DNA of 64,000 nt from Trichinella spiralis (taxonomy: Eukaryota; Nematoda; Enoplea; Trichinellida; Trichinellidae), in contig CM012953.1 in assembly GCA_000181795.3 (NCBI GenBank), forward strand, positions 8,390,893-8,454,892, written 5' to 3'. This document shows, in pieces, positions 53,414 to 64,000 of the stretch. A program made the translations under genes and the position numbers. How positions within the stretch are numbered: the stretch's first letter is position 1; every line of letters begins with the position of its first letter. Under the pieces are notes generated by a model that did no database searches, had not been told where the DNA came from, and saw only the letters and a program-made list of their open reading frames with translations.

Positions 53414-55094
53414 TCGATCTCGTCCTTAGTTTTCACTATTTATTCAATTGCAATTCATCATTTTTGTCGTTTGTGTGTTTACTTGAATTCTATTTTTTTT
53501 TCTCTTTTTTCTGCTTAGTCACGTGAAAAATCTCTCTGCAACAGCAGCATTTGCAAATGTATTCTGCTGCTGCTGCTGCTGCTGCTGTTGTTCTTGTTCT
53601 TGTTGTTCTTGTTGTTGGTATTTTTTGTCTTTTGGTAATTTCAGATTCTCAGAAAAAAATGCTGATAAATTAAGTTTATTTCAATTTTTTTTCAAATTAT
53701 TGTTTTCGGTGATTATTGGCAATAATTTCCATTTATTTCTGAACTTCAATCATTATTAATATTTCATTTCACAAAATTGTAGAATTAACTATTTTAATTA
53801 AATTTTTCATCTATTTTCTTTGGTTTGATTTTTTTTTCAAGAAAAAGTTGCCTGTTATAAAATGACATCTATAAAATAGCTAGCATTTGTGGTTCATTTG
53901 ATTTTTACAATTATACTTTGGTTTTCGTGGCTGAAATTTTAGCAGTATGCTTTTTCTTTTTTTATGAAATTAATGCATGTCACCAAAAAAACATGTTGAA
54001 AAAAAATATTTATAAACACAGTGTTGAAAGATGTTATTTTTTCATTGAATATATTTTGAAACAATTTTTTCTTTGCGTGAAACTGAGAATATGGTGAAAT
54101 TTGTCACCACAACAGCAATGAACAATTTTTGTATAATTATAAATTTCAAATGAACATTAATTAATTAATTTTGATTAATTTTCTTATGCAATGCAACTGC
54201 AAATGCACCTAGTGAAAAATAGTGTACTCTACAATAATGCAATTCTACCTTATTACAACCTTACTGTAGATATTTTTTTGAACAATCAGTAGAATTTGCA
54301 AAAGGGCACAAAGATTGTTTTGCTTTGAAGCACAGGATCGGATTGTTTTTAAAAAGTACGTTTTTGTACCTTTTGTTCAATTGAAATTTGATGAAAATTT
54401 CACTTAGCGTCAGCCGCCGTCAGCTTGCATTTGTTTATTTTTGTTTTTTTTGAGAAAATGATTTTTTTAATTCAATTTTTTAACGTCGATTTTTTTTGAA
54501 TTTGTTTCGTTGTCGGTGTGTTGCATTTTAGCCCCTAAGATTTCATCGCTATTTAAAAAAACAATATTCTATATTCTTCATTTTTAAACTTGAAGCATGA
54601 GCTGAAGTTAAACTTTGATAAACACAAGAAGCTGCAATTTTTCAAAATTCTACGAACGTTGAAGGAAGGATTCGTCACCGATGCATGAAATCACAATTCA
54701 GTTGTTCCTTCAAAAGTGTTTCGTGTTTTTTTGTTTGCTTAATTTTTTAAACTTTAAACCGCACGTACTTTGACATGTTATATATATATGTATATTGTGC
54801 GTGTGAGATATTTTCATTTGATGATGTATGTTCGCTTGATTAGATGTTGCATGTTTAAAATTGATTTCCTTCATTTGCAGTAAAACAGTGAAAAATACAC
54901 TTGTCAATTGCAAAGATGATTCATTGTGATAATATTTGTTTTGTTGTTTTTTTTATCTACTAATGCACTGGGTTGCTATTGACGTGATTGTATGATGCTT
55001 TTATTCACTGGTTCATCGTTGACAATCGACGTTTGTGCGCATCAGTAGCATTTGTTTCAGTTGCAGTTGGTCGAATATCCAGGTTGTTTTCTCT
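53414..55094. other. Intergenic between WDR7 and GDE1-like gene
   Basis: AT-rich; includes a CTG/TTG triplet run at 53563-53617. No supported gene. The promoter of the phosphodiesterase gene should be at the right end. Confidence 0.6.
53563..53617. repeat. CTG / TTG triplet microsatellite
   Basis: About eight CTG units followed by degenerate TTG/TTC units, about 150 bp after the WDR7 stop codon, so it may lie in the 3' UTR. Confidence 0.85.
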
Positions 55095-55104
55095 TTTTTT
55101 TTAG
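55095..55104 (+). promoter_or_regulatory. 3' splice acceptor 24 nt upstream of the GDE1-like start
   Basis: A T-rich acceptor (TTTTTTTTAG) just before the leader, suiting either a 5' UTR intron or spliced-leader addition. Confidence 0.4.
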
Positions 55105-55128
55105 CTTGTGACAAAATCCACTGCACCA

Positions 55129-57634
55129 ATGGAACAATGGATAGCGCAGACGTTGTTGATGATCGTTGTGTTGATGGCACCGGCGGGGGCTCTTCTCCTG
55201 GGCTGTTCTCGTTCGCGTTGGATGTGCTTCATCCTGTTGGGCGTTGTCTCGACTGTGTGCTTTTTGTGCATCTGCGTGTGGATAAGCTTGTTCTGCGATC
55301 AACAGCATCCTGGCGATCAGCCGAACCTCAGACAATTTTTGCGCAACTTCACATTCGGTGCCCATCGCGGCCTTGCCGATGAAGCCCCTGAAAACACGCT
55401 GGCCGCTTTCGAATACAGCGCCAAGCTCGGGTCAACTTTTGTGGAATTCGACCTGGAGATGACCGCCGACAACACGCCTGTAATAATGCACGACGACACG
55501 GTCGACCGGACCACAAACGGCACCGGCTTCATTGGTCAACTGGACGATGATTATGTATTTTCTCTGAATGCGGCTGCGAAATTTAAAAATGGGTATGCAA
55601 TGAAAAGTCACTCATTATTATTATTATTATTATTATTTATTCATTTATAATTTTTTTTCATAGAAATTTTTCCGTGCAAAAAGTGCCAACATTGGAAGAG
55701 GCGGTTTTGTTGATTAAAAAGTTGAATATGAAAATGATCATCGATGTAAAAAGATCTGATTCTAAAGTGAGTATATTATATGTGTTATAATTGCTTAAAT
55801 ATTCGATAAAATTCATTCATTATCATTGATTAATTGCCTATAGAATAATTATTATAATGAATAGTGAGATTATTTTTTCAAATATTATTCCCACTCGTAG
55901 GGATTTTCATATTTGAAATTCAATTCACGTTTCATTTCTTGAAATTTGTCCAAAATGAATTCATAATCGATCACATCTCCATAAGAGAGAGATTTGAATT
56001 TGTTGAATAATAAGCCAAACTGATCCGGCATGTCGGAAAATAATTCTTCCACGGTGACGTTGCGTTTCACCTTCCACAGCGTGTCGATGGGATCGAAAAT
56101 TTTCCACGGCAACCTGCCTTGGTACATTTCGGCCAGCGTGTAGAACAAACTGACCAAATCGTCACCGGGGCCCATCTCCTTGTTGCGCAGCGCGTTGACG
56201 GATGCGTAGTAGGGCGTGCTGCAGAACTGCGGCTTGTTTCTGGGCGGTCTCAGCTGGCCGTTGACCACATACTGACGGGCGCAGCTGAAGTCGAGCAGGT
56301 AGATACGACCGCGGTCTTCCTGGTTCTTCGATATGGCTATATTGCTCGGCTTGATGTCCCTGTGGACGAAGCCTTGTCGGTGCAGATCGCGAAGTGCTTT
56401 GACGCACTCCTCGCCCACACGCACCACGGTACAAGTCGACAGATTGCCGTATCGTCTGCGCAGTTGATGCAAATTGTCGCCGGCCAGTGTCATCACCAGA
56501 TATCGAATCGAATCGGTCGATCCTTCGTTGATGAAACGGCAAAAGTTCACACTGCATGATTCCATCAGTTTCATGATGTGTTTGTCTTGATGAATCGACA
56601 TCGGGCTTTCGAGCCATTCAGCCTATTTGTTAGTTTTATGTAAATTTTACAGACGAAAAGAAACAATTTCCCTTTATTCATTACCTTCAAAGCGTAGTGT
56701 TTCTGGTCGGTTTTGTCTTTGACATGGAACACTGCACCAATACCTCCGATTCCTAACAATTTCACCACTTCGTATCGATCATTTATTACATCCTTTGGCC
56801 CGTAGAACGTAGACAACGCTTCGGAAGTTTTCATTTTATCTGTAGCCATTTTTGCTCGCTCGCTACACACAACAATAATGCCAAATACTGGCATACTGCT
56901 TGCTGTTCGGTTTAGTTTAAAGTGCATTTTAAAGTGCTACATTGTTTAAATCCACTTCAATCGGGAACTTTAAACAATAATATTCTTTTATCGTTAGTTT
57001 AAATTTCATAATTTCCCATTTCAGGTTATTGATGCGATCACTTCCCTGTTTGAAAAATATCCAGATTTGTATGATACGGTAGCTGTTTCTTCGTTTCATC
57101 CTCAAGTCGCTTTCAAAGTAAGTTTGTTGCTTTCTTTTTAAAAATGCACAAAACATCCAACTTTTGTTTGTCATATTGCACCACTGGTAGATTGTCAAGG
57201 CAGATCCGAAAATCATCACCGGGCACACGTGGTGTAAGGGCTATTTATACCAACAGGATTGTGGTGATCCAACACCTCGTTACAACTTTGCACTGTTCCA
57301 CTATGGTGCGATCATTGTTGAGAATATTTACCACTGGCTGTTGCATGACGTTATGATCAATTTCACTGGCGCTCGTCTGATTTTGACAGAACGTCGTCAA
57401 GTATCACAGTAAGCGATTTTATCAATTCTAATTTTCAAATAATAATAATAATTATTATTAATTATTATTACTTTTCCATTTTTAAGAGATTACATTGATT
57501 ACGCAAAGAAGAGGGGATTGCATGTTGTCGTTTGGACCGTGAACAAGTTGTCCGAGCAAGAATATTTTTACAAAGTTTTACGTTGCGCTTTCATGTCTGA
57601 TCATTTGACTGATTTTGTCAATAATAATATTTAA
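55129..57634 (+). CDS. GDE1: Glycerophosphodiester phosphodiesterase, GDE1-like
   Basis: Hydrolyses glycerophosphodiesters to glycerol-3-phosphate and an alcohol; GDE1 acts on glycerophosphoinositol and N-acyl ethanolamine precursors at membranes. Five exons: 55129-55592, 55664-55766, 57025-57117, 57191-57408 and 57487-57634, in frame, 341 aa. Two membrane segments (about 8-24 and 31-55) precede the GDPD barrel. Catalytic motifs: AHRGLADEAPENTLAAFE with HRG at 79-81, then FVEFDLEMTADNTPVIMHDD with Glu106, Asp108 and His121. The end has RGLHVVVWTVNK. Intron 2 is 1,258 nt, far longer than the other introns (71, 73 and 78 nt), because it houses an antisense kinase gene. All motifs expected for activity are present. 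Confidence 0.93.
55885..56849 (-). CDS. CK1/TTBK-type protein kinase nested in an intron
   Basis: A Ser/Thr kinase of the casein kinase 1 superfamily, closest in look to the tau-tubulin-kinase-like group that is expanded in nematodes. Two exons (minus): 56849-56685 and 56622-55885, joined in phase 0 across a 62-nt intron; 300 aa. Visible: glycine loop LLGIGGIGAVF (Gly33, 35, 38), Lys55 in HYALK, HRDIKPSN (142-149) with catalytic Asp144, and LLDFSCARQY, where the usual DFG is DFS (166-168). The activation segment CSTPYYASVNA stands where CK1 kinases have GT-RYAS. Met at 56849 is the chosen start because the protein then begins just ahead of the kinase fold; an in-frame ATG further up (56927 frame) is possible. 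The whole gene sits in intron 2 of the GDE1-like gene on the opposite strand. Catalytic Lys and both Asp residues remain, so activity is plausible. Confidence 0.9.
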
Positions 57635-58329
57635 TTGGAAGACGAAGAAAAAAAATATTTATTTCATATTTCTCCTTATTTTTCTTCAAAAAATGTTTTC
57701 CATACCAATATGAGCATAAAAACCTTGTATTCAATCTTATGAACCATTATTATGAGATCGATTGGAGAAGAATGAAGAATCTCAGTTGTTTTAAATTCCT
57801 GAACCTGAAAAGACAATTAACTGTTCATTGGAATTTTCGTTTGTTTTCATTTATTGCAGATCGTTATTTCATTTTATTAAAAAACTATTATACTGTTCAA
57901 AAACTTTTTCCACTGTAATAATGAATTCCAGAAATAACTAAAAAAACATTCGACACTGTGGACAGTTGCACTTAATAACTGGCAATCAATATTTTATTTT
58001 ATTTTATTTACTGTAACTGTAATGATATGCAGGCAAGATGTAAGATAGATGAAGTTTTCATAACAATTACTCACATAAACACAATTTTCAATATATTCCA
58101 AGATGGAAATTACATTAATTTAAAAATTACAGTATACTGTGTAATTTATTGTACAAAGACAGCAATTAAATATTAAAAACAATTTAAAATAATTCAAAAT
58201 GTAAAAAAATGCTTTTAAATGAATTTTCTTTCTGTTATTGCACTAAATGATTACATCTCATTTCGCATTAAGTTAAACTAAAGTGTCAAATAAAAAAAGC
58301 TGAACATAAAACAAAACTCTCATTTAAAA
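57635..58329. other. Intergenic between convergent genes
   Basis: AT-rich sequence between the 3' ends of the phosphodiesterase (plus) and TMUB-type (minus) genes. It should hold both 3' UTRs; no gene is seen. Confidence 0.6.
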
Positions 58330-58335
58330 TTTATT
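58330..58335 (-). terminator. Polyadenylation signal of the TMUB-type gene
   Basis: AATAAA on the minus strand, about 165 nt past the stop codon. Confidence 0.5.
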
Positions 58336-58499
58336 GCAAATAGGCATATATGAAAAAATAAACAAATAAATATGCATATATATATGGTAACATTAAAACA
58401 AGCTTATTACCAAAACCGGCTTGAAACAGCCAAAAGTGATACGCTGCTCATTGACTTTTAAATCGAAAATCACAATACCGGGATAAAAGAATCCAGATG

Positions 58500-60546
58500 T
58501 CAAGTACTAGTAGATGTGACACGTTGATTTACTGCATCCGTTCGAGAGTTTTCATTTTCTGCACCAGAATTACGTCGATTGGTAGAGCCCACACAAAACA
58601 TAAGGAATATTATCGTGCACAAAATCAACGATATAATTGACGTTGTGTCAAAGTATTGCGGATAATTGTAAAGTGCGTAACCAACCATGGCAAATTCAAC
58701 CCCGAAAATGGGAAGTATCCAATTTCCAACGTCGAAACGATTTGCTTCTTCAAACGGTTGTCCAGCAGCCGTGCCCGTCGAAGAACCTGAACCACTGGTG
58801 GTTGAATACGGAGCTTGACTTATGTGACAATGAACAACACAATTATCGGAAAGACCGTAACTAGCCAACGATCGAGAATCATCGCGAAGCAACTGTCCCC
58901 GGTAAATTAATCGAATTATTTTACCCTCGTTTATGTCACTTTCAAAATTCTGCCTAAAATGAAATTTCAATTCATCACTATAAATTATTAATTCTGCTTA
59001 AAACATTATTCCAAATAATTTTCCAATTTCTACGATCAACTGCAGAATGCATGCATAAATCATATCATTTGACAACAATGAAAAAGTATCTGCAAAGAAA
59101 AATAAATAAAATTCAACTTAACAAAAACATATAAAACAAATATCAAACAATTGAATGCCCAATAAATTTACTTCAAAAACTAAAATAACAAAAAATGCAG
59201 AGTTCTTCAGAAAAGTAAAACAACCAAAAATTTTACCTTTTAAAATCACCCACACTCTGCGACAGTAAAGTTACAACCAGTCGATGGGATTCGTCCAAAA
59301 ATCTCAACTTCAACGTCGACTTTGCAGTGTCGGCATTTTCCGAAGCAGATTCGACTGGTGGCTTTACATAAGCCAGGCAAGGTTTGTCACCAGCAGAACT
59401 GTTCAATGGTTTCGCATTGGCAGCATTTTCAGTCGAGGCAAGCGGTGGCTTTGGACTCTCGTTGACCGGTTGCTCATTACCAGGTATAGGATCAGAAGTG
59501 GCGCCATCGTTGACTACAGGTTGCTGCTCCTCGTCAGATGAATTGCTCACCAAAGATGGCGGTTCCGCCAGTGTATGCTCATCGGATAATTCCACTATTC
59601 TCATCTCGTCCGGAACAACACTGCTGCTGCTTTGAAAATCATACACCTAATTCAATTTACAACTCATTACATTCAACACTACTATTTCAAATGAGAAAAT
59701 CAAGTAATTTCATTCACTTTTAAATGAATACTAGAAAAATTATTGAAAATAAGGTATTATTTTAAAATCAACTTTCTTACACACACTGACACTGTTCAGA
59801 TATATTGCATCGTAATTAATATCAAATAGAGAAGACTAAATTTAAGGACACGAATTTATAAACAACTTTCAAGTGTATGTTTTATAAAACTCAGACAATT
59901 ACATTATACCCAGTTGCCTAGATTAAAACAGTAAACTGTATTAAACAGACGTATAATAGGTATTAATTAACATCATAACTAAAATCTGTAACTTACGTTT
60001 TAACTATCATGCAAAATTTCAACGGAGCTGTATGTATTAAAAAGTTTTTCTATAATGTAATATAAATTTATTTCTTCATTGCATTTACATGCTGATATAT
60101 TAAGATTTAATTTATTTAAGACTTTATTTACAGAAAACCTATTTCGTAAAATCAACAATGCTGCATAACAGAGAAAATCAACATCAACGGTAAAACAAAA
60201 GTTACAAGATTCATCATATGCGCCAGCATAAATAAACCTATAAAATTCAGACATGTATCACAAAATTTGTAACATTTTGCGAAAATGTATAAGAACTTAA
60301 AAAATGAAACACGGTTAAGCAACTGATTGAACAATTAAGCTGTGCGCATCGACAAAATACGCGAAATACAAGTAATCTTACTTGTACAACAGCTGATGCG
60401 TCGTTATTCTCATACTGCACAACGACGTAGGTTCTCGTATCTTGCGGAACAGATGTGGAAAGCCAAGCTAATATTATAAGCAGAACGAACAACCAAAAAC
60501 CCAAAGCAATAACAACCTCATTTCCAAAACCTTCTATTAATGGCAT
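58500..60546 (-). CDS. Transmembrane and ubiquitin-like domain protein (TMUB1/2 type)
   Basis: Animal TMUB proteins carry a cytosolic ubiquitin-like domain and membrane helices and take part in ER-associated degradation and receptor recycling. Three exons (minus): 60546-60382, 59646-59237 and 58953-58500; 342 aa, phases consistent. The start MPLIEGFGNEV matches the family's conserved N-terminus and decides the ATG. A first membrane helix follows (VVIALGFWLFVLLIILAWL). Residues 60-160 are an acidic Ser/Pro/Asn-rich linker. The ubiquitin-like domain covers about 166-238 (LKLRFLDESHRLVVTLL, SVGDFKR, IIRLIYRGQLLRDD, DNCVVHCHI), followed by a Ser/Gly/Thr linker and two C-terminal helices (about 270-315). 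This layout equals vertebrate TMUB1/2. Intron 1 is 735 nt. Identification is secure. Confidence 0.92.
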
Positions 60547-61088
60547 TTTTATCAATTAAACGATTACAATTAACAAACTAAATATTAAAAATAATTTTCC
60601 GTGGAGCAAAAACTTTCAGTATAATCACCTGCGTAACTACCGGAATGCTCTAAACAAATTTGTTTACGACGTACGGTAAAATGTACTACTGTATTTAAAA
60701 AAATTCAAGTACATCAAATTGACTACCCTTCTAAATGCATTTCATGAGAATTTAAAAAAAAATTAAACACTAAATTTTAAAACAAAATAAGGATAAATTT
60801 TAAGTGATGCCATGAAATAAAGTTACAACTGAGCAATCGTTTTTATTATATACCATATATTTTTTTAATTTATGAAATCGTTTTCTGATAATGGAGTGGT
60901 AATTCAGTTGAAAGGATAGCAATTGTCATCTTCAATGAAAACATGGAATTCTGAAGTAACTCAAAATCCGTTCATTATTCATCTGCTTTCTACGCTGACA
61001 AAAATATTTATAATAGAATTTTGTTTAAATTCGTCATCCAAATTGTCAATGGTGAAATGCTGGATTATTGAAATGAAATTTCAGATGC
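60547..61088. other. Intergenic; TMUB-type promoter and LIM-gene 3' flank
   Basis: AT-rich. The left end should hold the promoter of the TMUB-type gene (transcribed leftward); the right end lies beyond the LIM gene's polyadenylation signal. No gene is seen. Confidence 0.6.
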
Positions 61089-61094
61089 TTTATT
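61089..61094 (-). terminator. Polyadenylation signal of the LIM gene
   Basis: AATAAA on the minus strand, about 121 nt after the stop codon. Confidence 0.55.
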
Positions 61095-61214
61095 TCGCCA
61101 TTAACAAAAAATTCTGGGTTAGCATAATAAGATGATAAATCAAAAGTTAATTTTTCAAGTTTTCCAATACTGTCTACAAATAATGTCTGGCAGAGATGTA
61201 TATATGTAGTTTCA

Positions 61215-63490
61215 TCAAACTGGAGTTTGCAGTGTCCCAGCACCAACACCATATCCATAGCCTTTCGGACCAAATTTACGACCATAACATGCTAGAACAT
61301 TTTATTTAAAAATTGAAAATATTTGAAAAAAGTTTGTGATTATACTTTTACAATAAACTTCTCCGTTATTTTCACAAGCCACTGCAGATTCTAGAATTTT
61401 GTTGCATTCAGCACAGGTTAAACACACTTTATGCCATACCTGAAATATGGAACATATATTTAAAAAAATTAAAATTAGCACATTATTTAAATTAAATTTG
61501 AACTGCACCACGCAATTTTTAATATATATTATAATTTTGAAATGCAAAAAATAAAAATACTCCTCCAGCGCTGACAACTCGTTCTGCAATGTAAGCTGCT
61601 CGAGAACAGCGTCGACAAATTGGCTGTTCAATACTTCCCATAGAATGTCGAGTACTTTTATTAAAAATAGATGCAGAATCTTGTCGATTTGTAGCTGAAG
61701 ATCGCTCTAAAAGCGGAGCAACTTGTGCCTGAGCAAATGATGAAACGTTGCTAAAATGATTGACATTAAAAAAATATCTATGCACTTGTTAAAATTTATT
61801 TCAATGTAAAAGTGGATTTAGTTCACGCTAATAATAAAAATTATTGCCCCTATGATAAAGAAACTTTTAAAGAATTACCAAAATCGATTCAACGTCACTC
61901 ATTCATTTTTAACAGTTGCTTTCGTAACAGAAATTTAAAATTCAAGTTTTGCGCACAAAGTACTGAAAGAATACTTATCCAATCAATATCTATTATTAAA
62001 TATAAGATTATTAAGCTTGTTTAAATCAATTTTGTTTAAAAATGGAATGAAGATGCTAACGTTTTTTATCAGATTTATTCAAAACAGCGAAGCAGCAATG
62101 CATGAAAAATATTATTCAATTATTTTTTAATTCCACGTTGAAAATAAATATTGAGTTGTTATTTAATGAATCAGTTTAATCATTCAAAAATATTTTTAAA
62201 AATATGATATTTTTAATAAAATAAAAATGAATAATATAACTGCGAAATTGTTTTCATTGTATAATTAACAAAAAGTATCATATTCTCTTAATTACAATAC
62301 GAAATAATGATAATGGATCTTTTTGAACTTGTAGATATTTTATTACAATTATGTAAATAATTCTGTTTGTGCCCTCTTTGATTAATGTAACAAGAACAAG
62401 CACTCTTTGCTCATTATTTACACAAAACTAGCTAATCTAGTATTTATTGATGTGTAAATTTATTAGAAAAAAAATATATGCATATATTACGTTGAATATG
62501 TGTTTTTACAAATAAATTTGTCATACAAATTAGCTATTCGAAATTGAGAAGGATGGTTGAAAAAGTAATATTGCATTTGTTATATTTCATCTATAAACAC
62601 TAAAACCAGAACTCATTTAGTCAAATTTATCGTCAAAGGTTCTGTCAAAAATAAAAAGAAATTAGATGCAGTTTCTAAATACAACCAACAGTGATTCATT
62701 CAGAAAATAGTATTTCTGCTTGAATAACAATTCTGAAGAATAAGAAGCATTCGTTTCTTTGATCAAAGCATAATTTATGCTTTAGCAAATGATTAATATC
62801 ATTTTTAAAATAAAAAGCTCATTAAAGTGCTTAATTTAATAATTCAAAATGCTTTTAAATAAGCAGATGAGAAAGAATACATTTAGAGTATATGTATACA
62901 GAGGTTTTTTTCTAGTAATCTCTATACGAGCATATTCAAATTTTCAACATAACTGAGTAGAAAGTTACAAGTTACCTTAACTGAGATTCTCCATTGTTTG
63001 CGCATTCCATTGACAGTACGCCAGCACCTTGGCCGTATCCGTATCCTTTTGGGCCAAAAAGCTTTTTATAGCAATAAGTGCAGTAAGCTTCACCATCGTG
63101 GTCAGCACAGTTCAAACTGTCCAATCGTTTCTGACATTGTGGATTTGCTACAATTGAAGAAATGTACAAAATACTGCATACTTGAAATGAAAATGAGTGT
63201 TTGTGTTAATTATTGATTTGAATATTTTGGAAAATTGCCAAAAACCATGCAGCATCTTACTGAAAGCTCCAGATGTTAAATGAAATAAATCATTGAAAAG
63301 ATCATTGTAAAAGATGATCGTTGAAAATATTTTTTTTCAAATTTCCAAAATATTAAAATAAAAGCACCGAATCACACTGACCACATCGAAAACAAGCACG
63401 GTGCCAGTGCTGACCAATGGCGACAATTTCTTCGGCAAAGTAGACCGTCTTGGAACAACGTGGACACTGGTGATTGATTATTCGATTCAT
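61215..63490 (-). CDS. Muscle LIM protein / CRP-type protein with two LIM domains
   Basis: CRP/MLP proteins are actin- and alpha-actinin-associated scaffolds of muscle, with nuclear roles. Five exons (minus): 63490 to 63368 or 63382, then 63147 or 63130 to 62976, 61750-61561, 61439-61346 and 61291-61215; about 212-213 aa. LIM1: [40 protein letters not shown], followed by the diagnostic glycine-rich [13 protein letters not shown] Ser/Ala-rich linker leads to LIM2: [62 protein letters not shown], and the end TLQTPV. Two exon 1-2 joins keep frame: one preserves the CxxCxxC zinc spacing but adds one residue, the other changes the spacing to Cx4C. The first seems more likely. Alternative starts upstream of Met 63490 exist in the same frame, but the family normally begins just before the first LIM. 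Confidence 0.9.
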
Positions 63491-64000
63491 TTGGCGAAAC
63501 GTGAAAGCTAGCTGACGTTGTCGAGGCTGTAGGCAAAATTTTGCAACTGCACTGTGTGCGGTAGAAATTTCAAACTGGCATCTGCAAAGTGATGACTCAT
63601 CATCCGCTTCGTCGAATTGACCAATCACGTTTCGCCGTTGCACCGGTGATCGGCTGCAGCAGAAATGAATAATATTGTCACAAATTACTGCGAGCGACTG
63701 ATTAGCAGTGGAGAAAATATTTAGATTTCAAAACAGATCATTTCAACAATAATTCCAGCAACAATTTTCACTGCGCTGTATATTTCAACATTATTGACAT
63801 AGTATCAGTAAACAGTGCAGTTGGAATTGTTTCAGTGTTGAAATTGATGAAGGAATTTTCCAATTCTCTCCACTATTCATAAGCATATTTCAAAACAATA
63901 TGATCAATAAATAAACAAACAATTTACTTAATAATTCATCATGGAATTCAGTTTTCAAATTGGAAAATGATATTCAATAAATGCACAGTATTAAAGTTAT
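63491..64000. other. 5' flank of the LIM gene
   Basis: Contains the LIM gene leader (a CGTCAG acceptor-like site about 20 nt before the ATG) and presumably its promoter. No other gene is seen up to the window edge. Confidence 0.5.

Noticed and set aside
1-64000. tRNA, rRNA, CRISPR arrays, bacterial operons or horizontally acquired bacterial genes
   Set aside because: None seen. The GC-rich genes (GH31, kinase, WDR7) have spliceosomal introns and animal-type domains, so transfer is not supported.

Overview
The window is eukaryotic, AT-rich DNA from a compact invertebrate genome, most likely a nematode. Evidence: a vWA+ZP cuticlin of the CUT-6 type, many GT-AG introns of only about 50-70 nt, and candidate 3' splice sites just upstream of several start codons, as expected for spliced-leader genes. 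The low GC, very short introns and a trypsin-like protease with a low-complexity tail would suit a clade I (Trichinella-like) worm. That placement is an inference. All gene models below are hand-joined from open frames, splice sites and matching intron phases, without alignment.

Layout. 1-1.23 kb: a decayed Ty3/gypsy pol fragment (minus). 2.49-7.65 kb: a secreted trypsin-like serine protease (plus) whose 3' tail exons lie in two tandem copies and are all phase 1-1. 7.65-10.68 kb: no gene seen. 10.69-12.25 kb: a decayed MULE transposase abutting a BEL/Pao pol fossil (both minus). 13.2-13.9 kb: ribosomal protein eL31 (plus). 14.3-18.6 kb: CUT-6-like cuticlin, 11 exons (minus). 18.6-35.7 kb: a roughly 17 kb AT-rich desert with one candidate orphan exon (26.73 kb) and one GC-rich relic (28.7-29.0 kb). 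35.7-39.25 kb: class B1 (secretin-family) GPCR (plus). 40.4-43.35 kb: membrane-anchored GH31 alpha-glucosidase (minus). 44.56 kb: a small ORF with a PP1-docking-like motif. 47.05-53.4 kb: WDR7/rabconnectin-3 beta, 25 exons (plus). 55.1-57.6 kb: a GDE1-like glycerophosphodiester phosphodiesterase (plus) with a CK1/TTBK-type kinase gene nested antisense in intron 2. 58.5-60.55 kb: TMUB-type ubiquitin-like membrane protein (minus). 61.2-63.5 kb: CRP/MLP-type two-LIM protein (minus).

The genes do not form one pathway. They are ordinary host genes: translation, cuticle, neuropeptide-type signalling, V-ATPase regulation, lipid head-group metabolism, ER membrane, muscle and glycoside hydrolysis. Novelty lies in gene architecture: duplicated symmetric tail exons in the protease, the nested kinase with DFS in place of DFG, a GC-AG intron and a stop-free 51-nt intron in the cuticlin, and the orphan exon in the desert. 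I saw no convincing undescribed system, tRNA, rRNA or CRISPR array.
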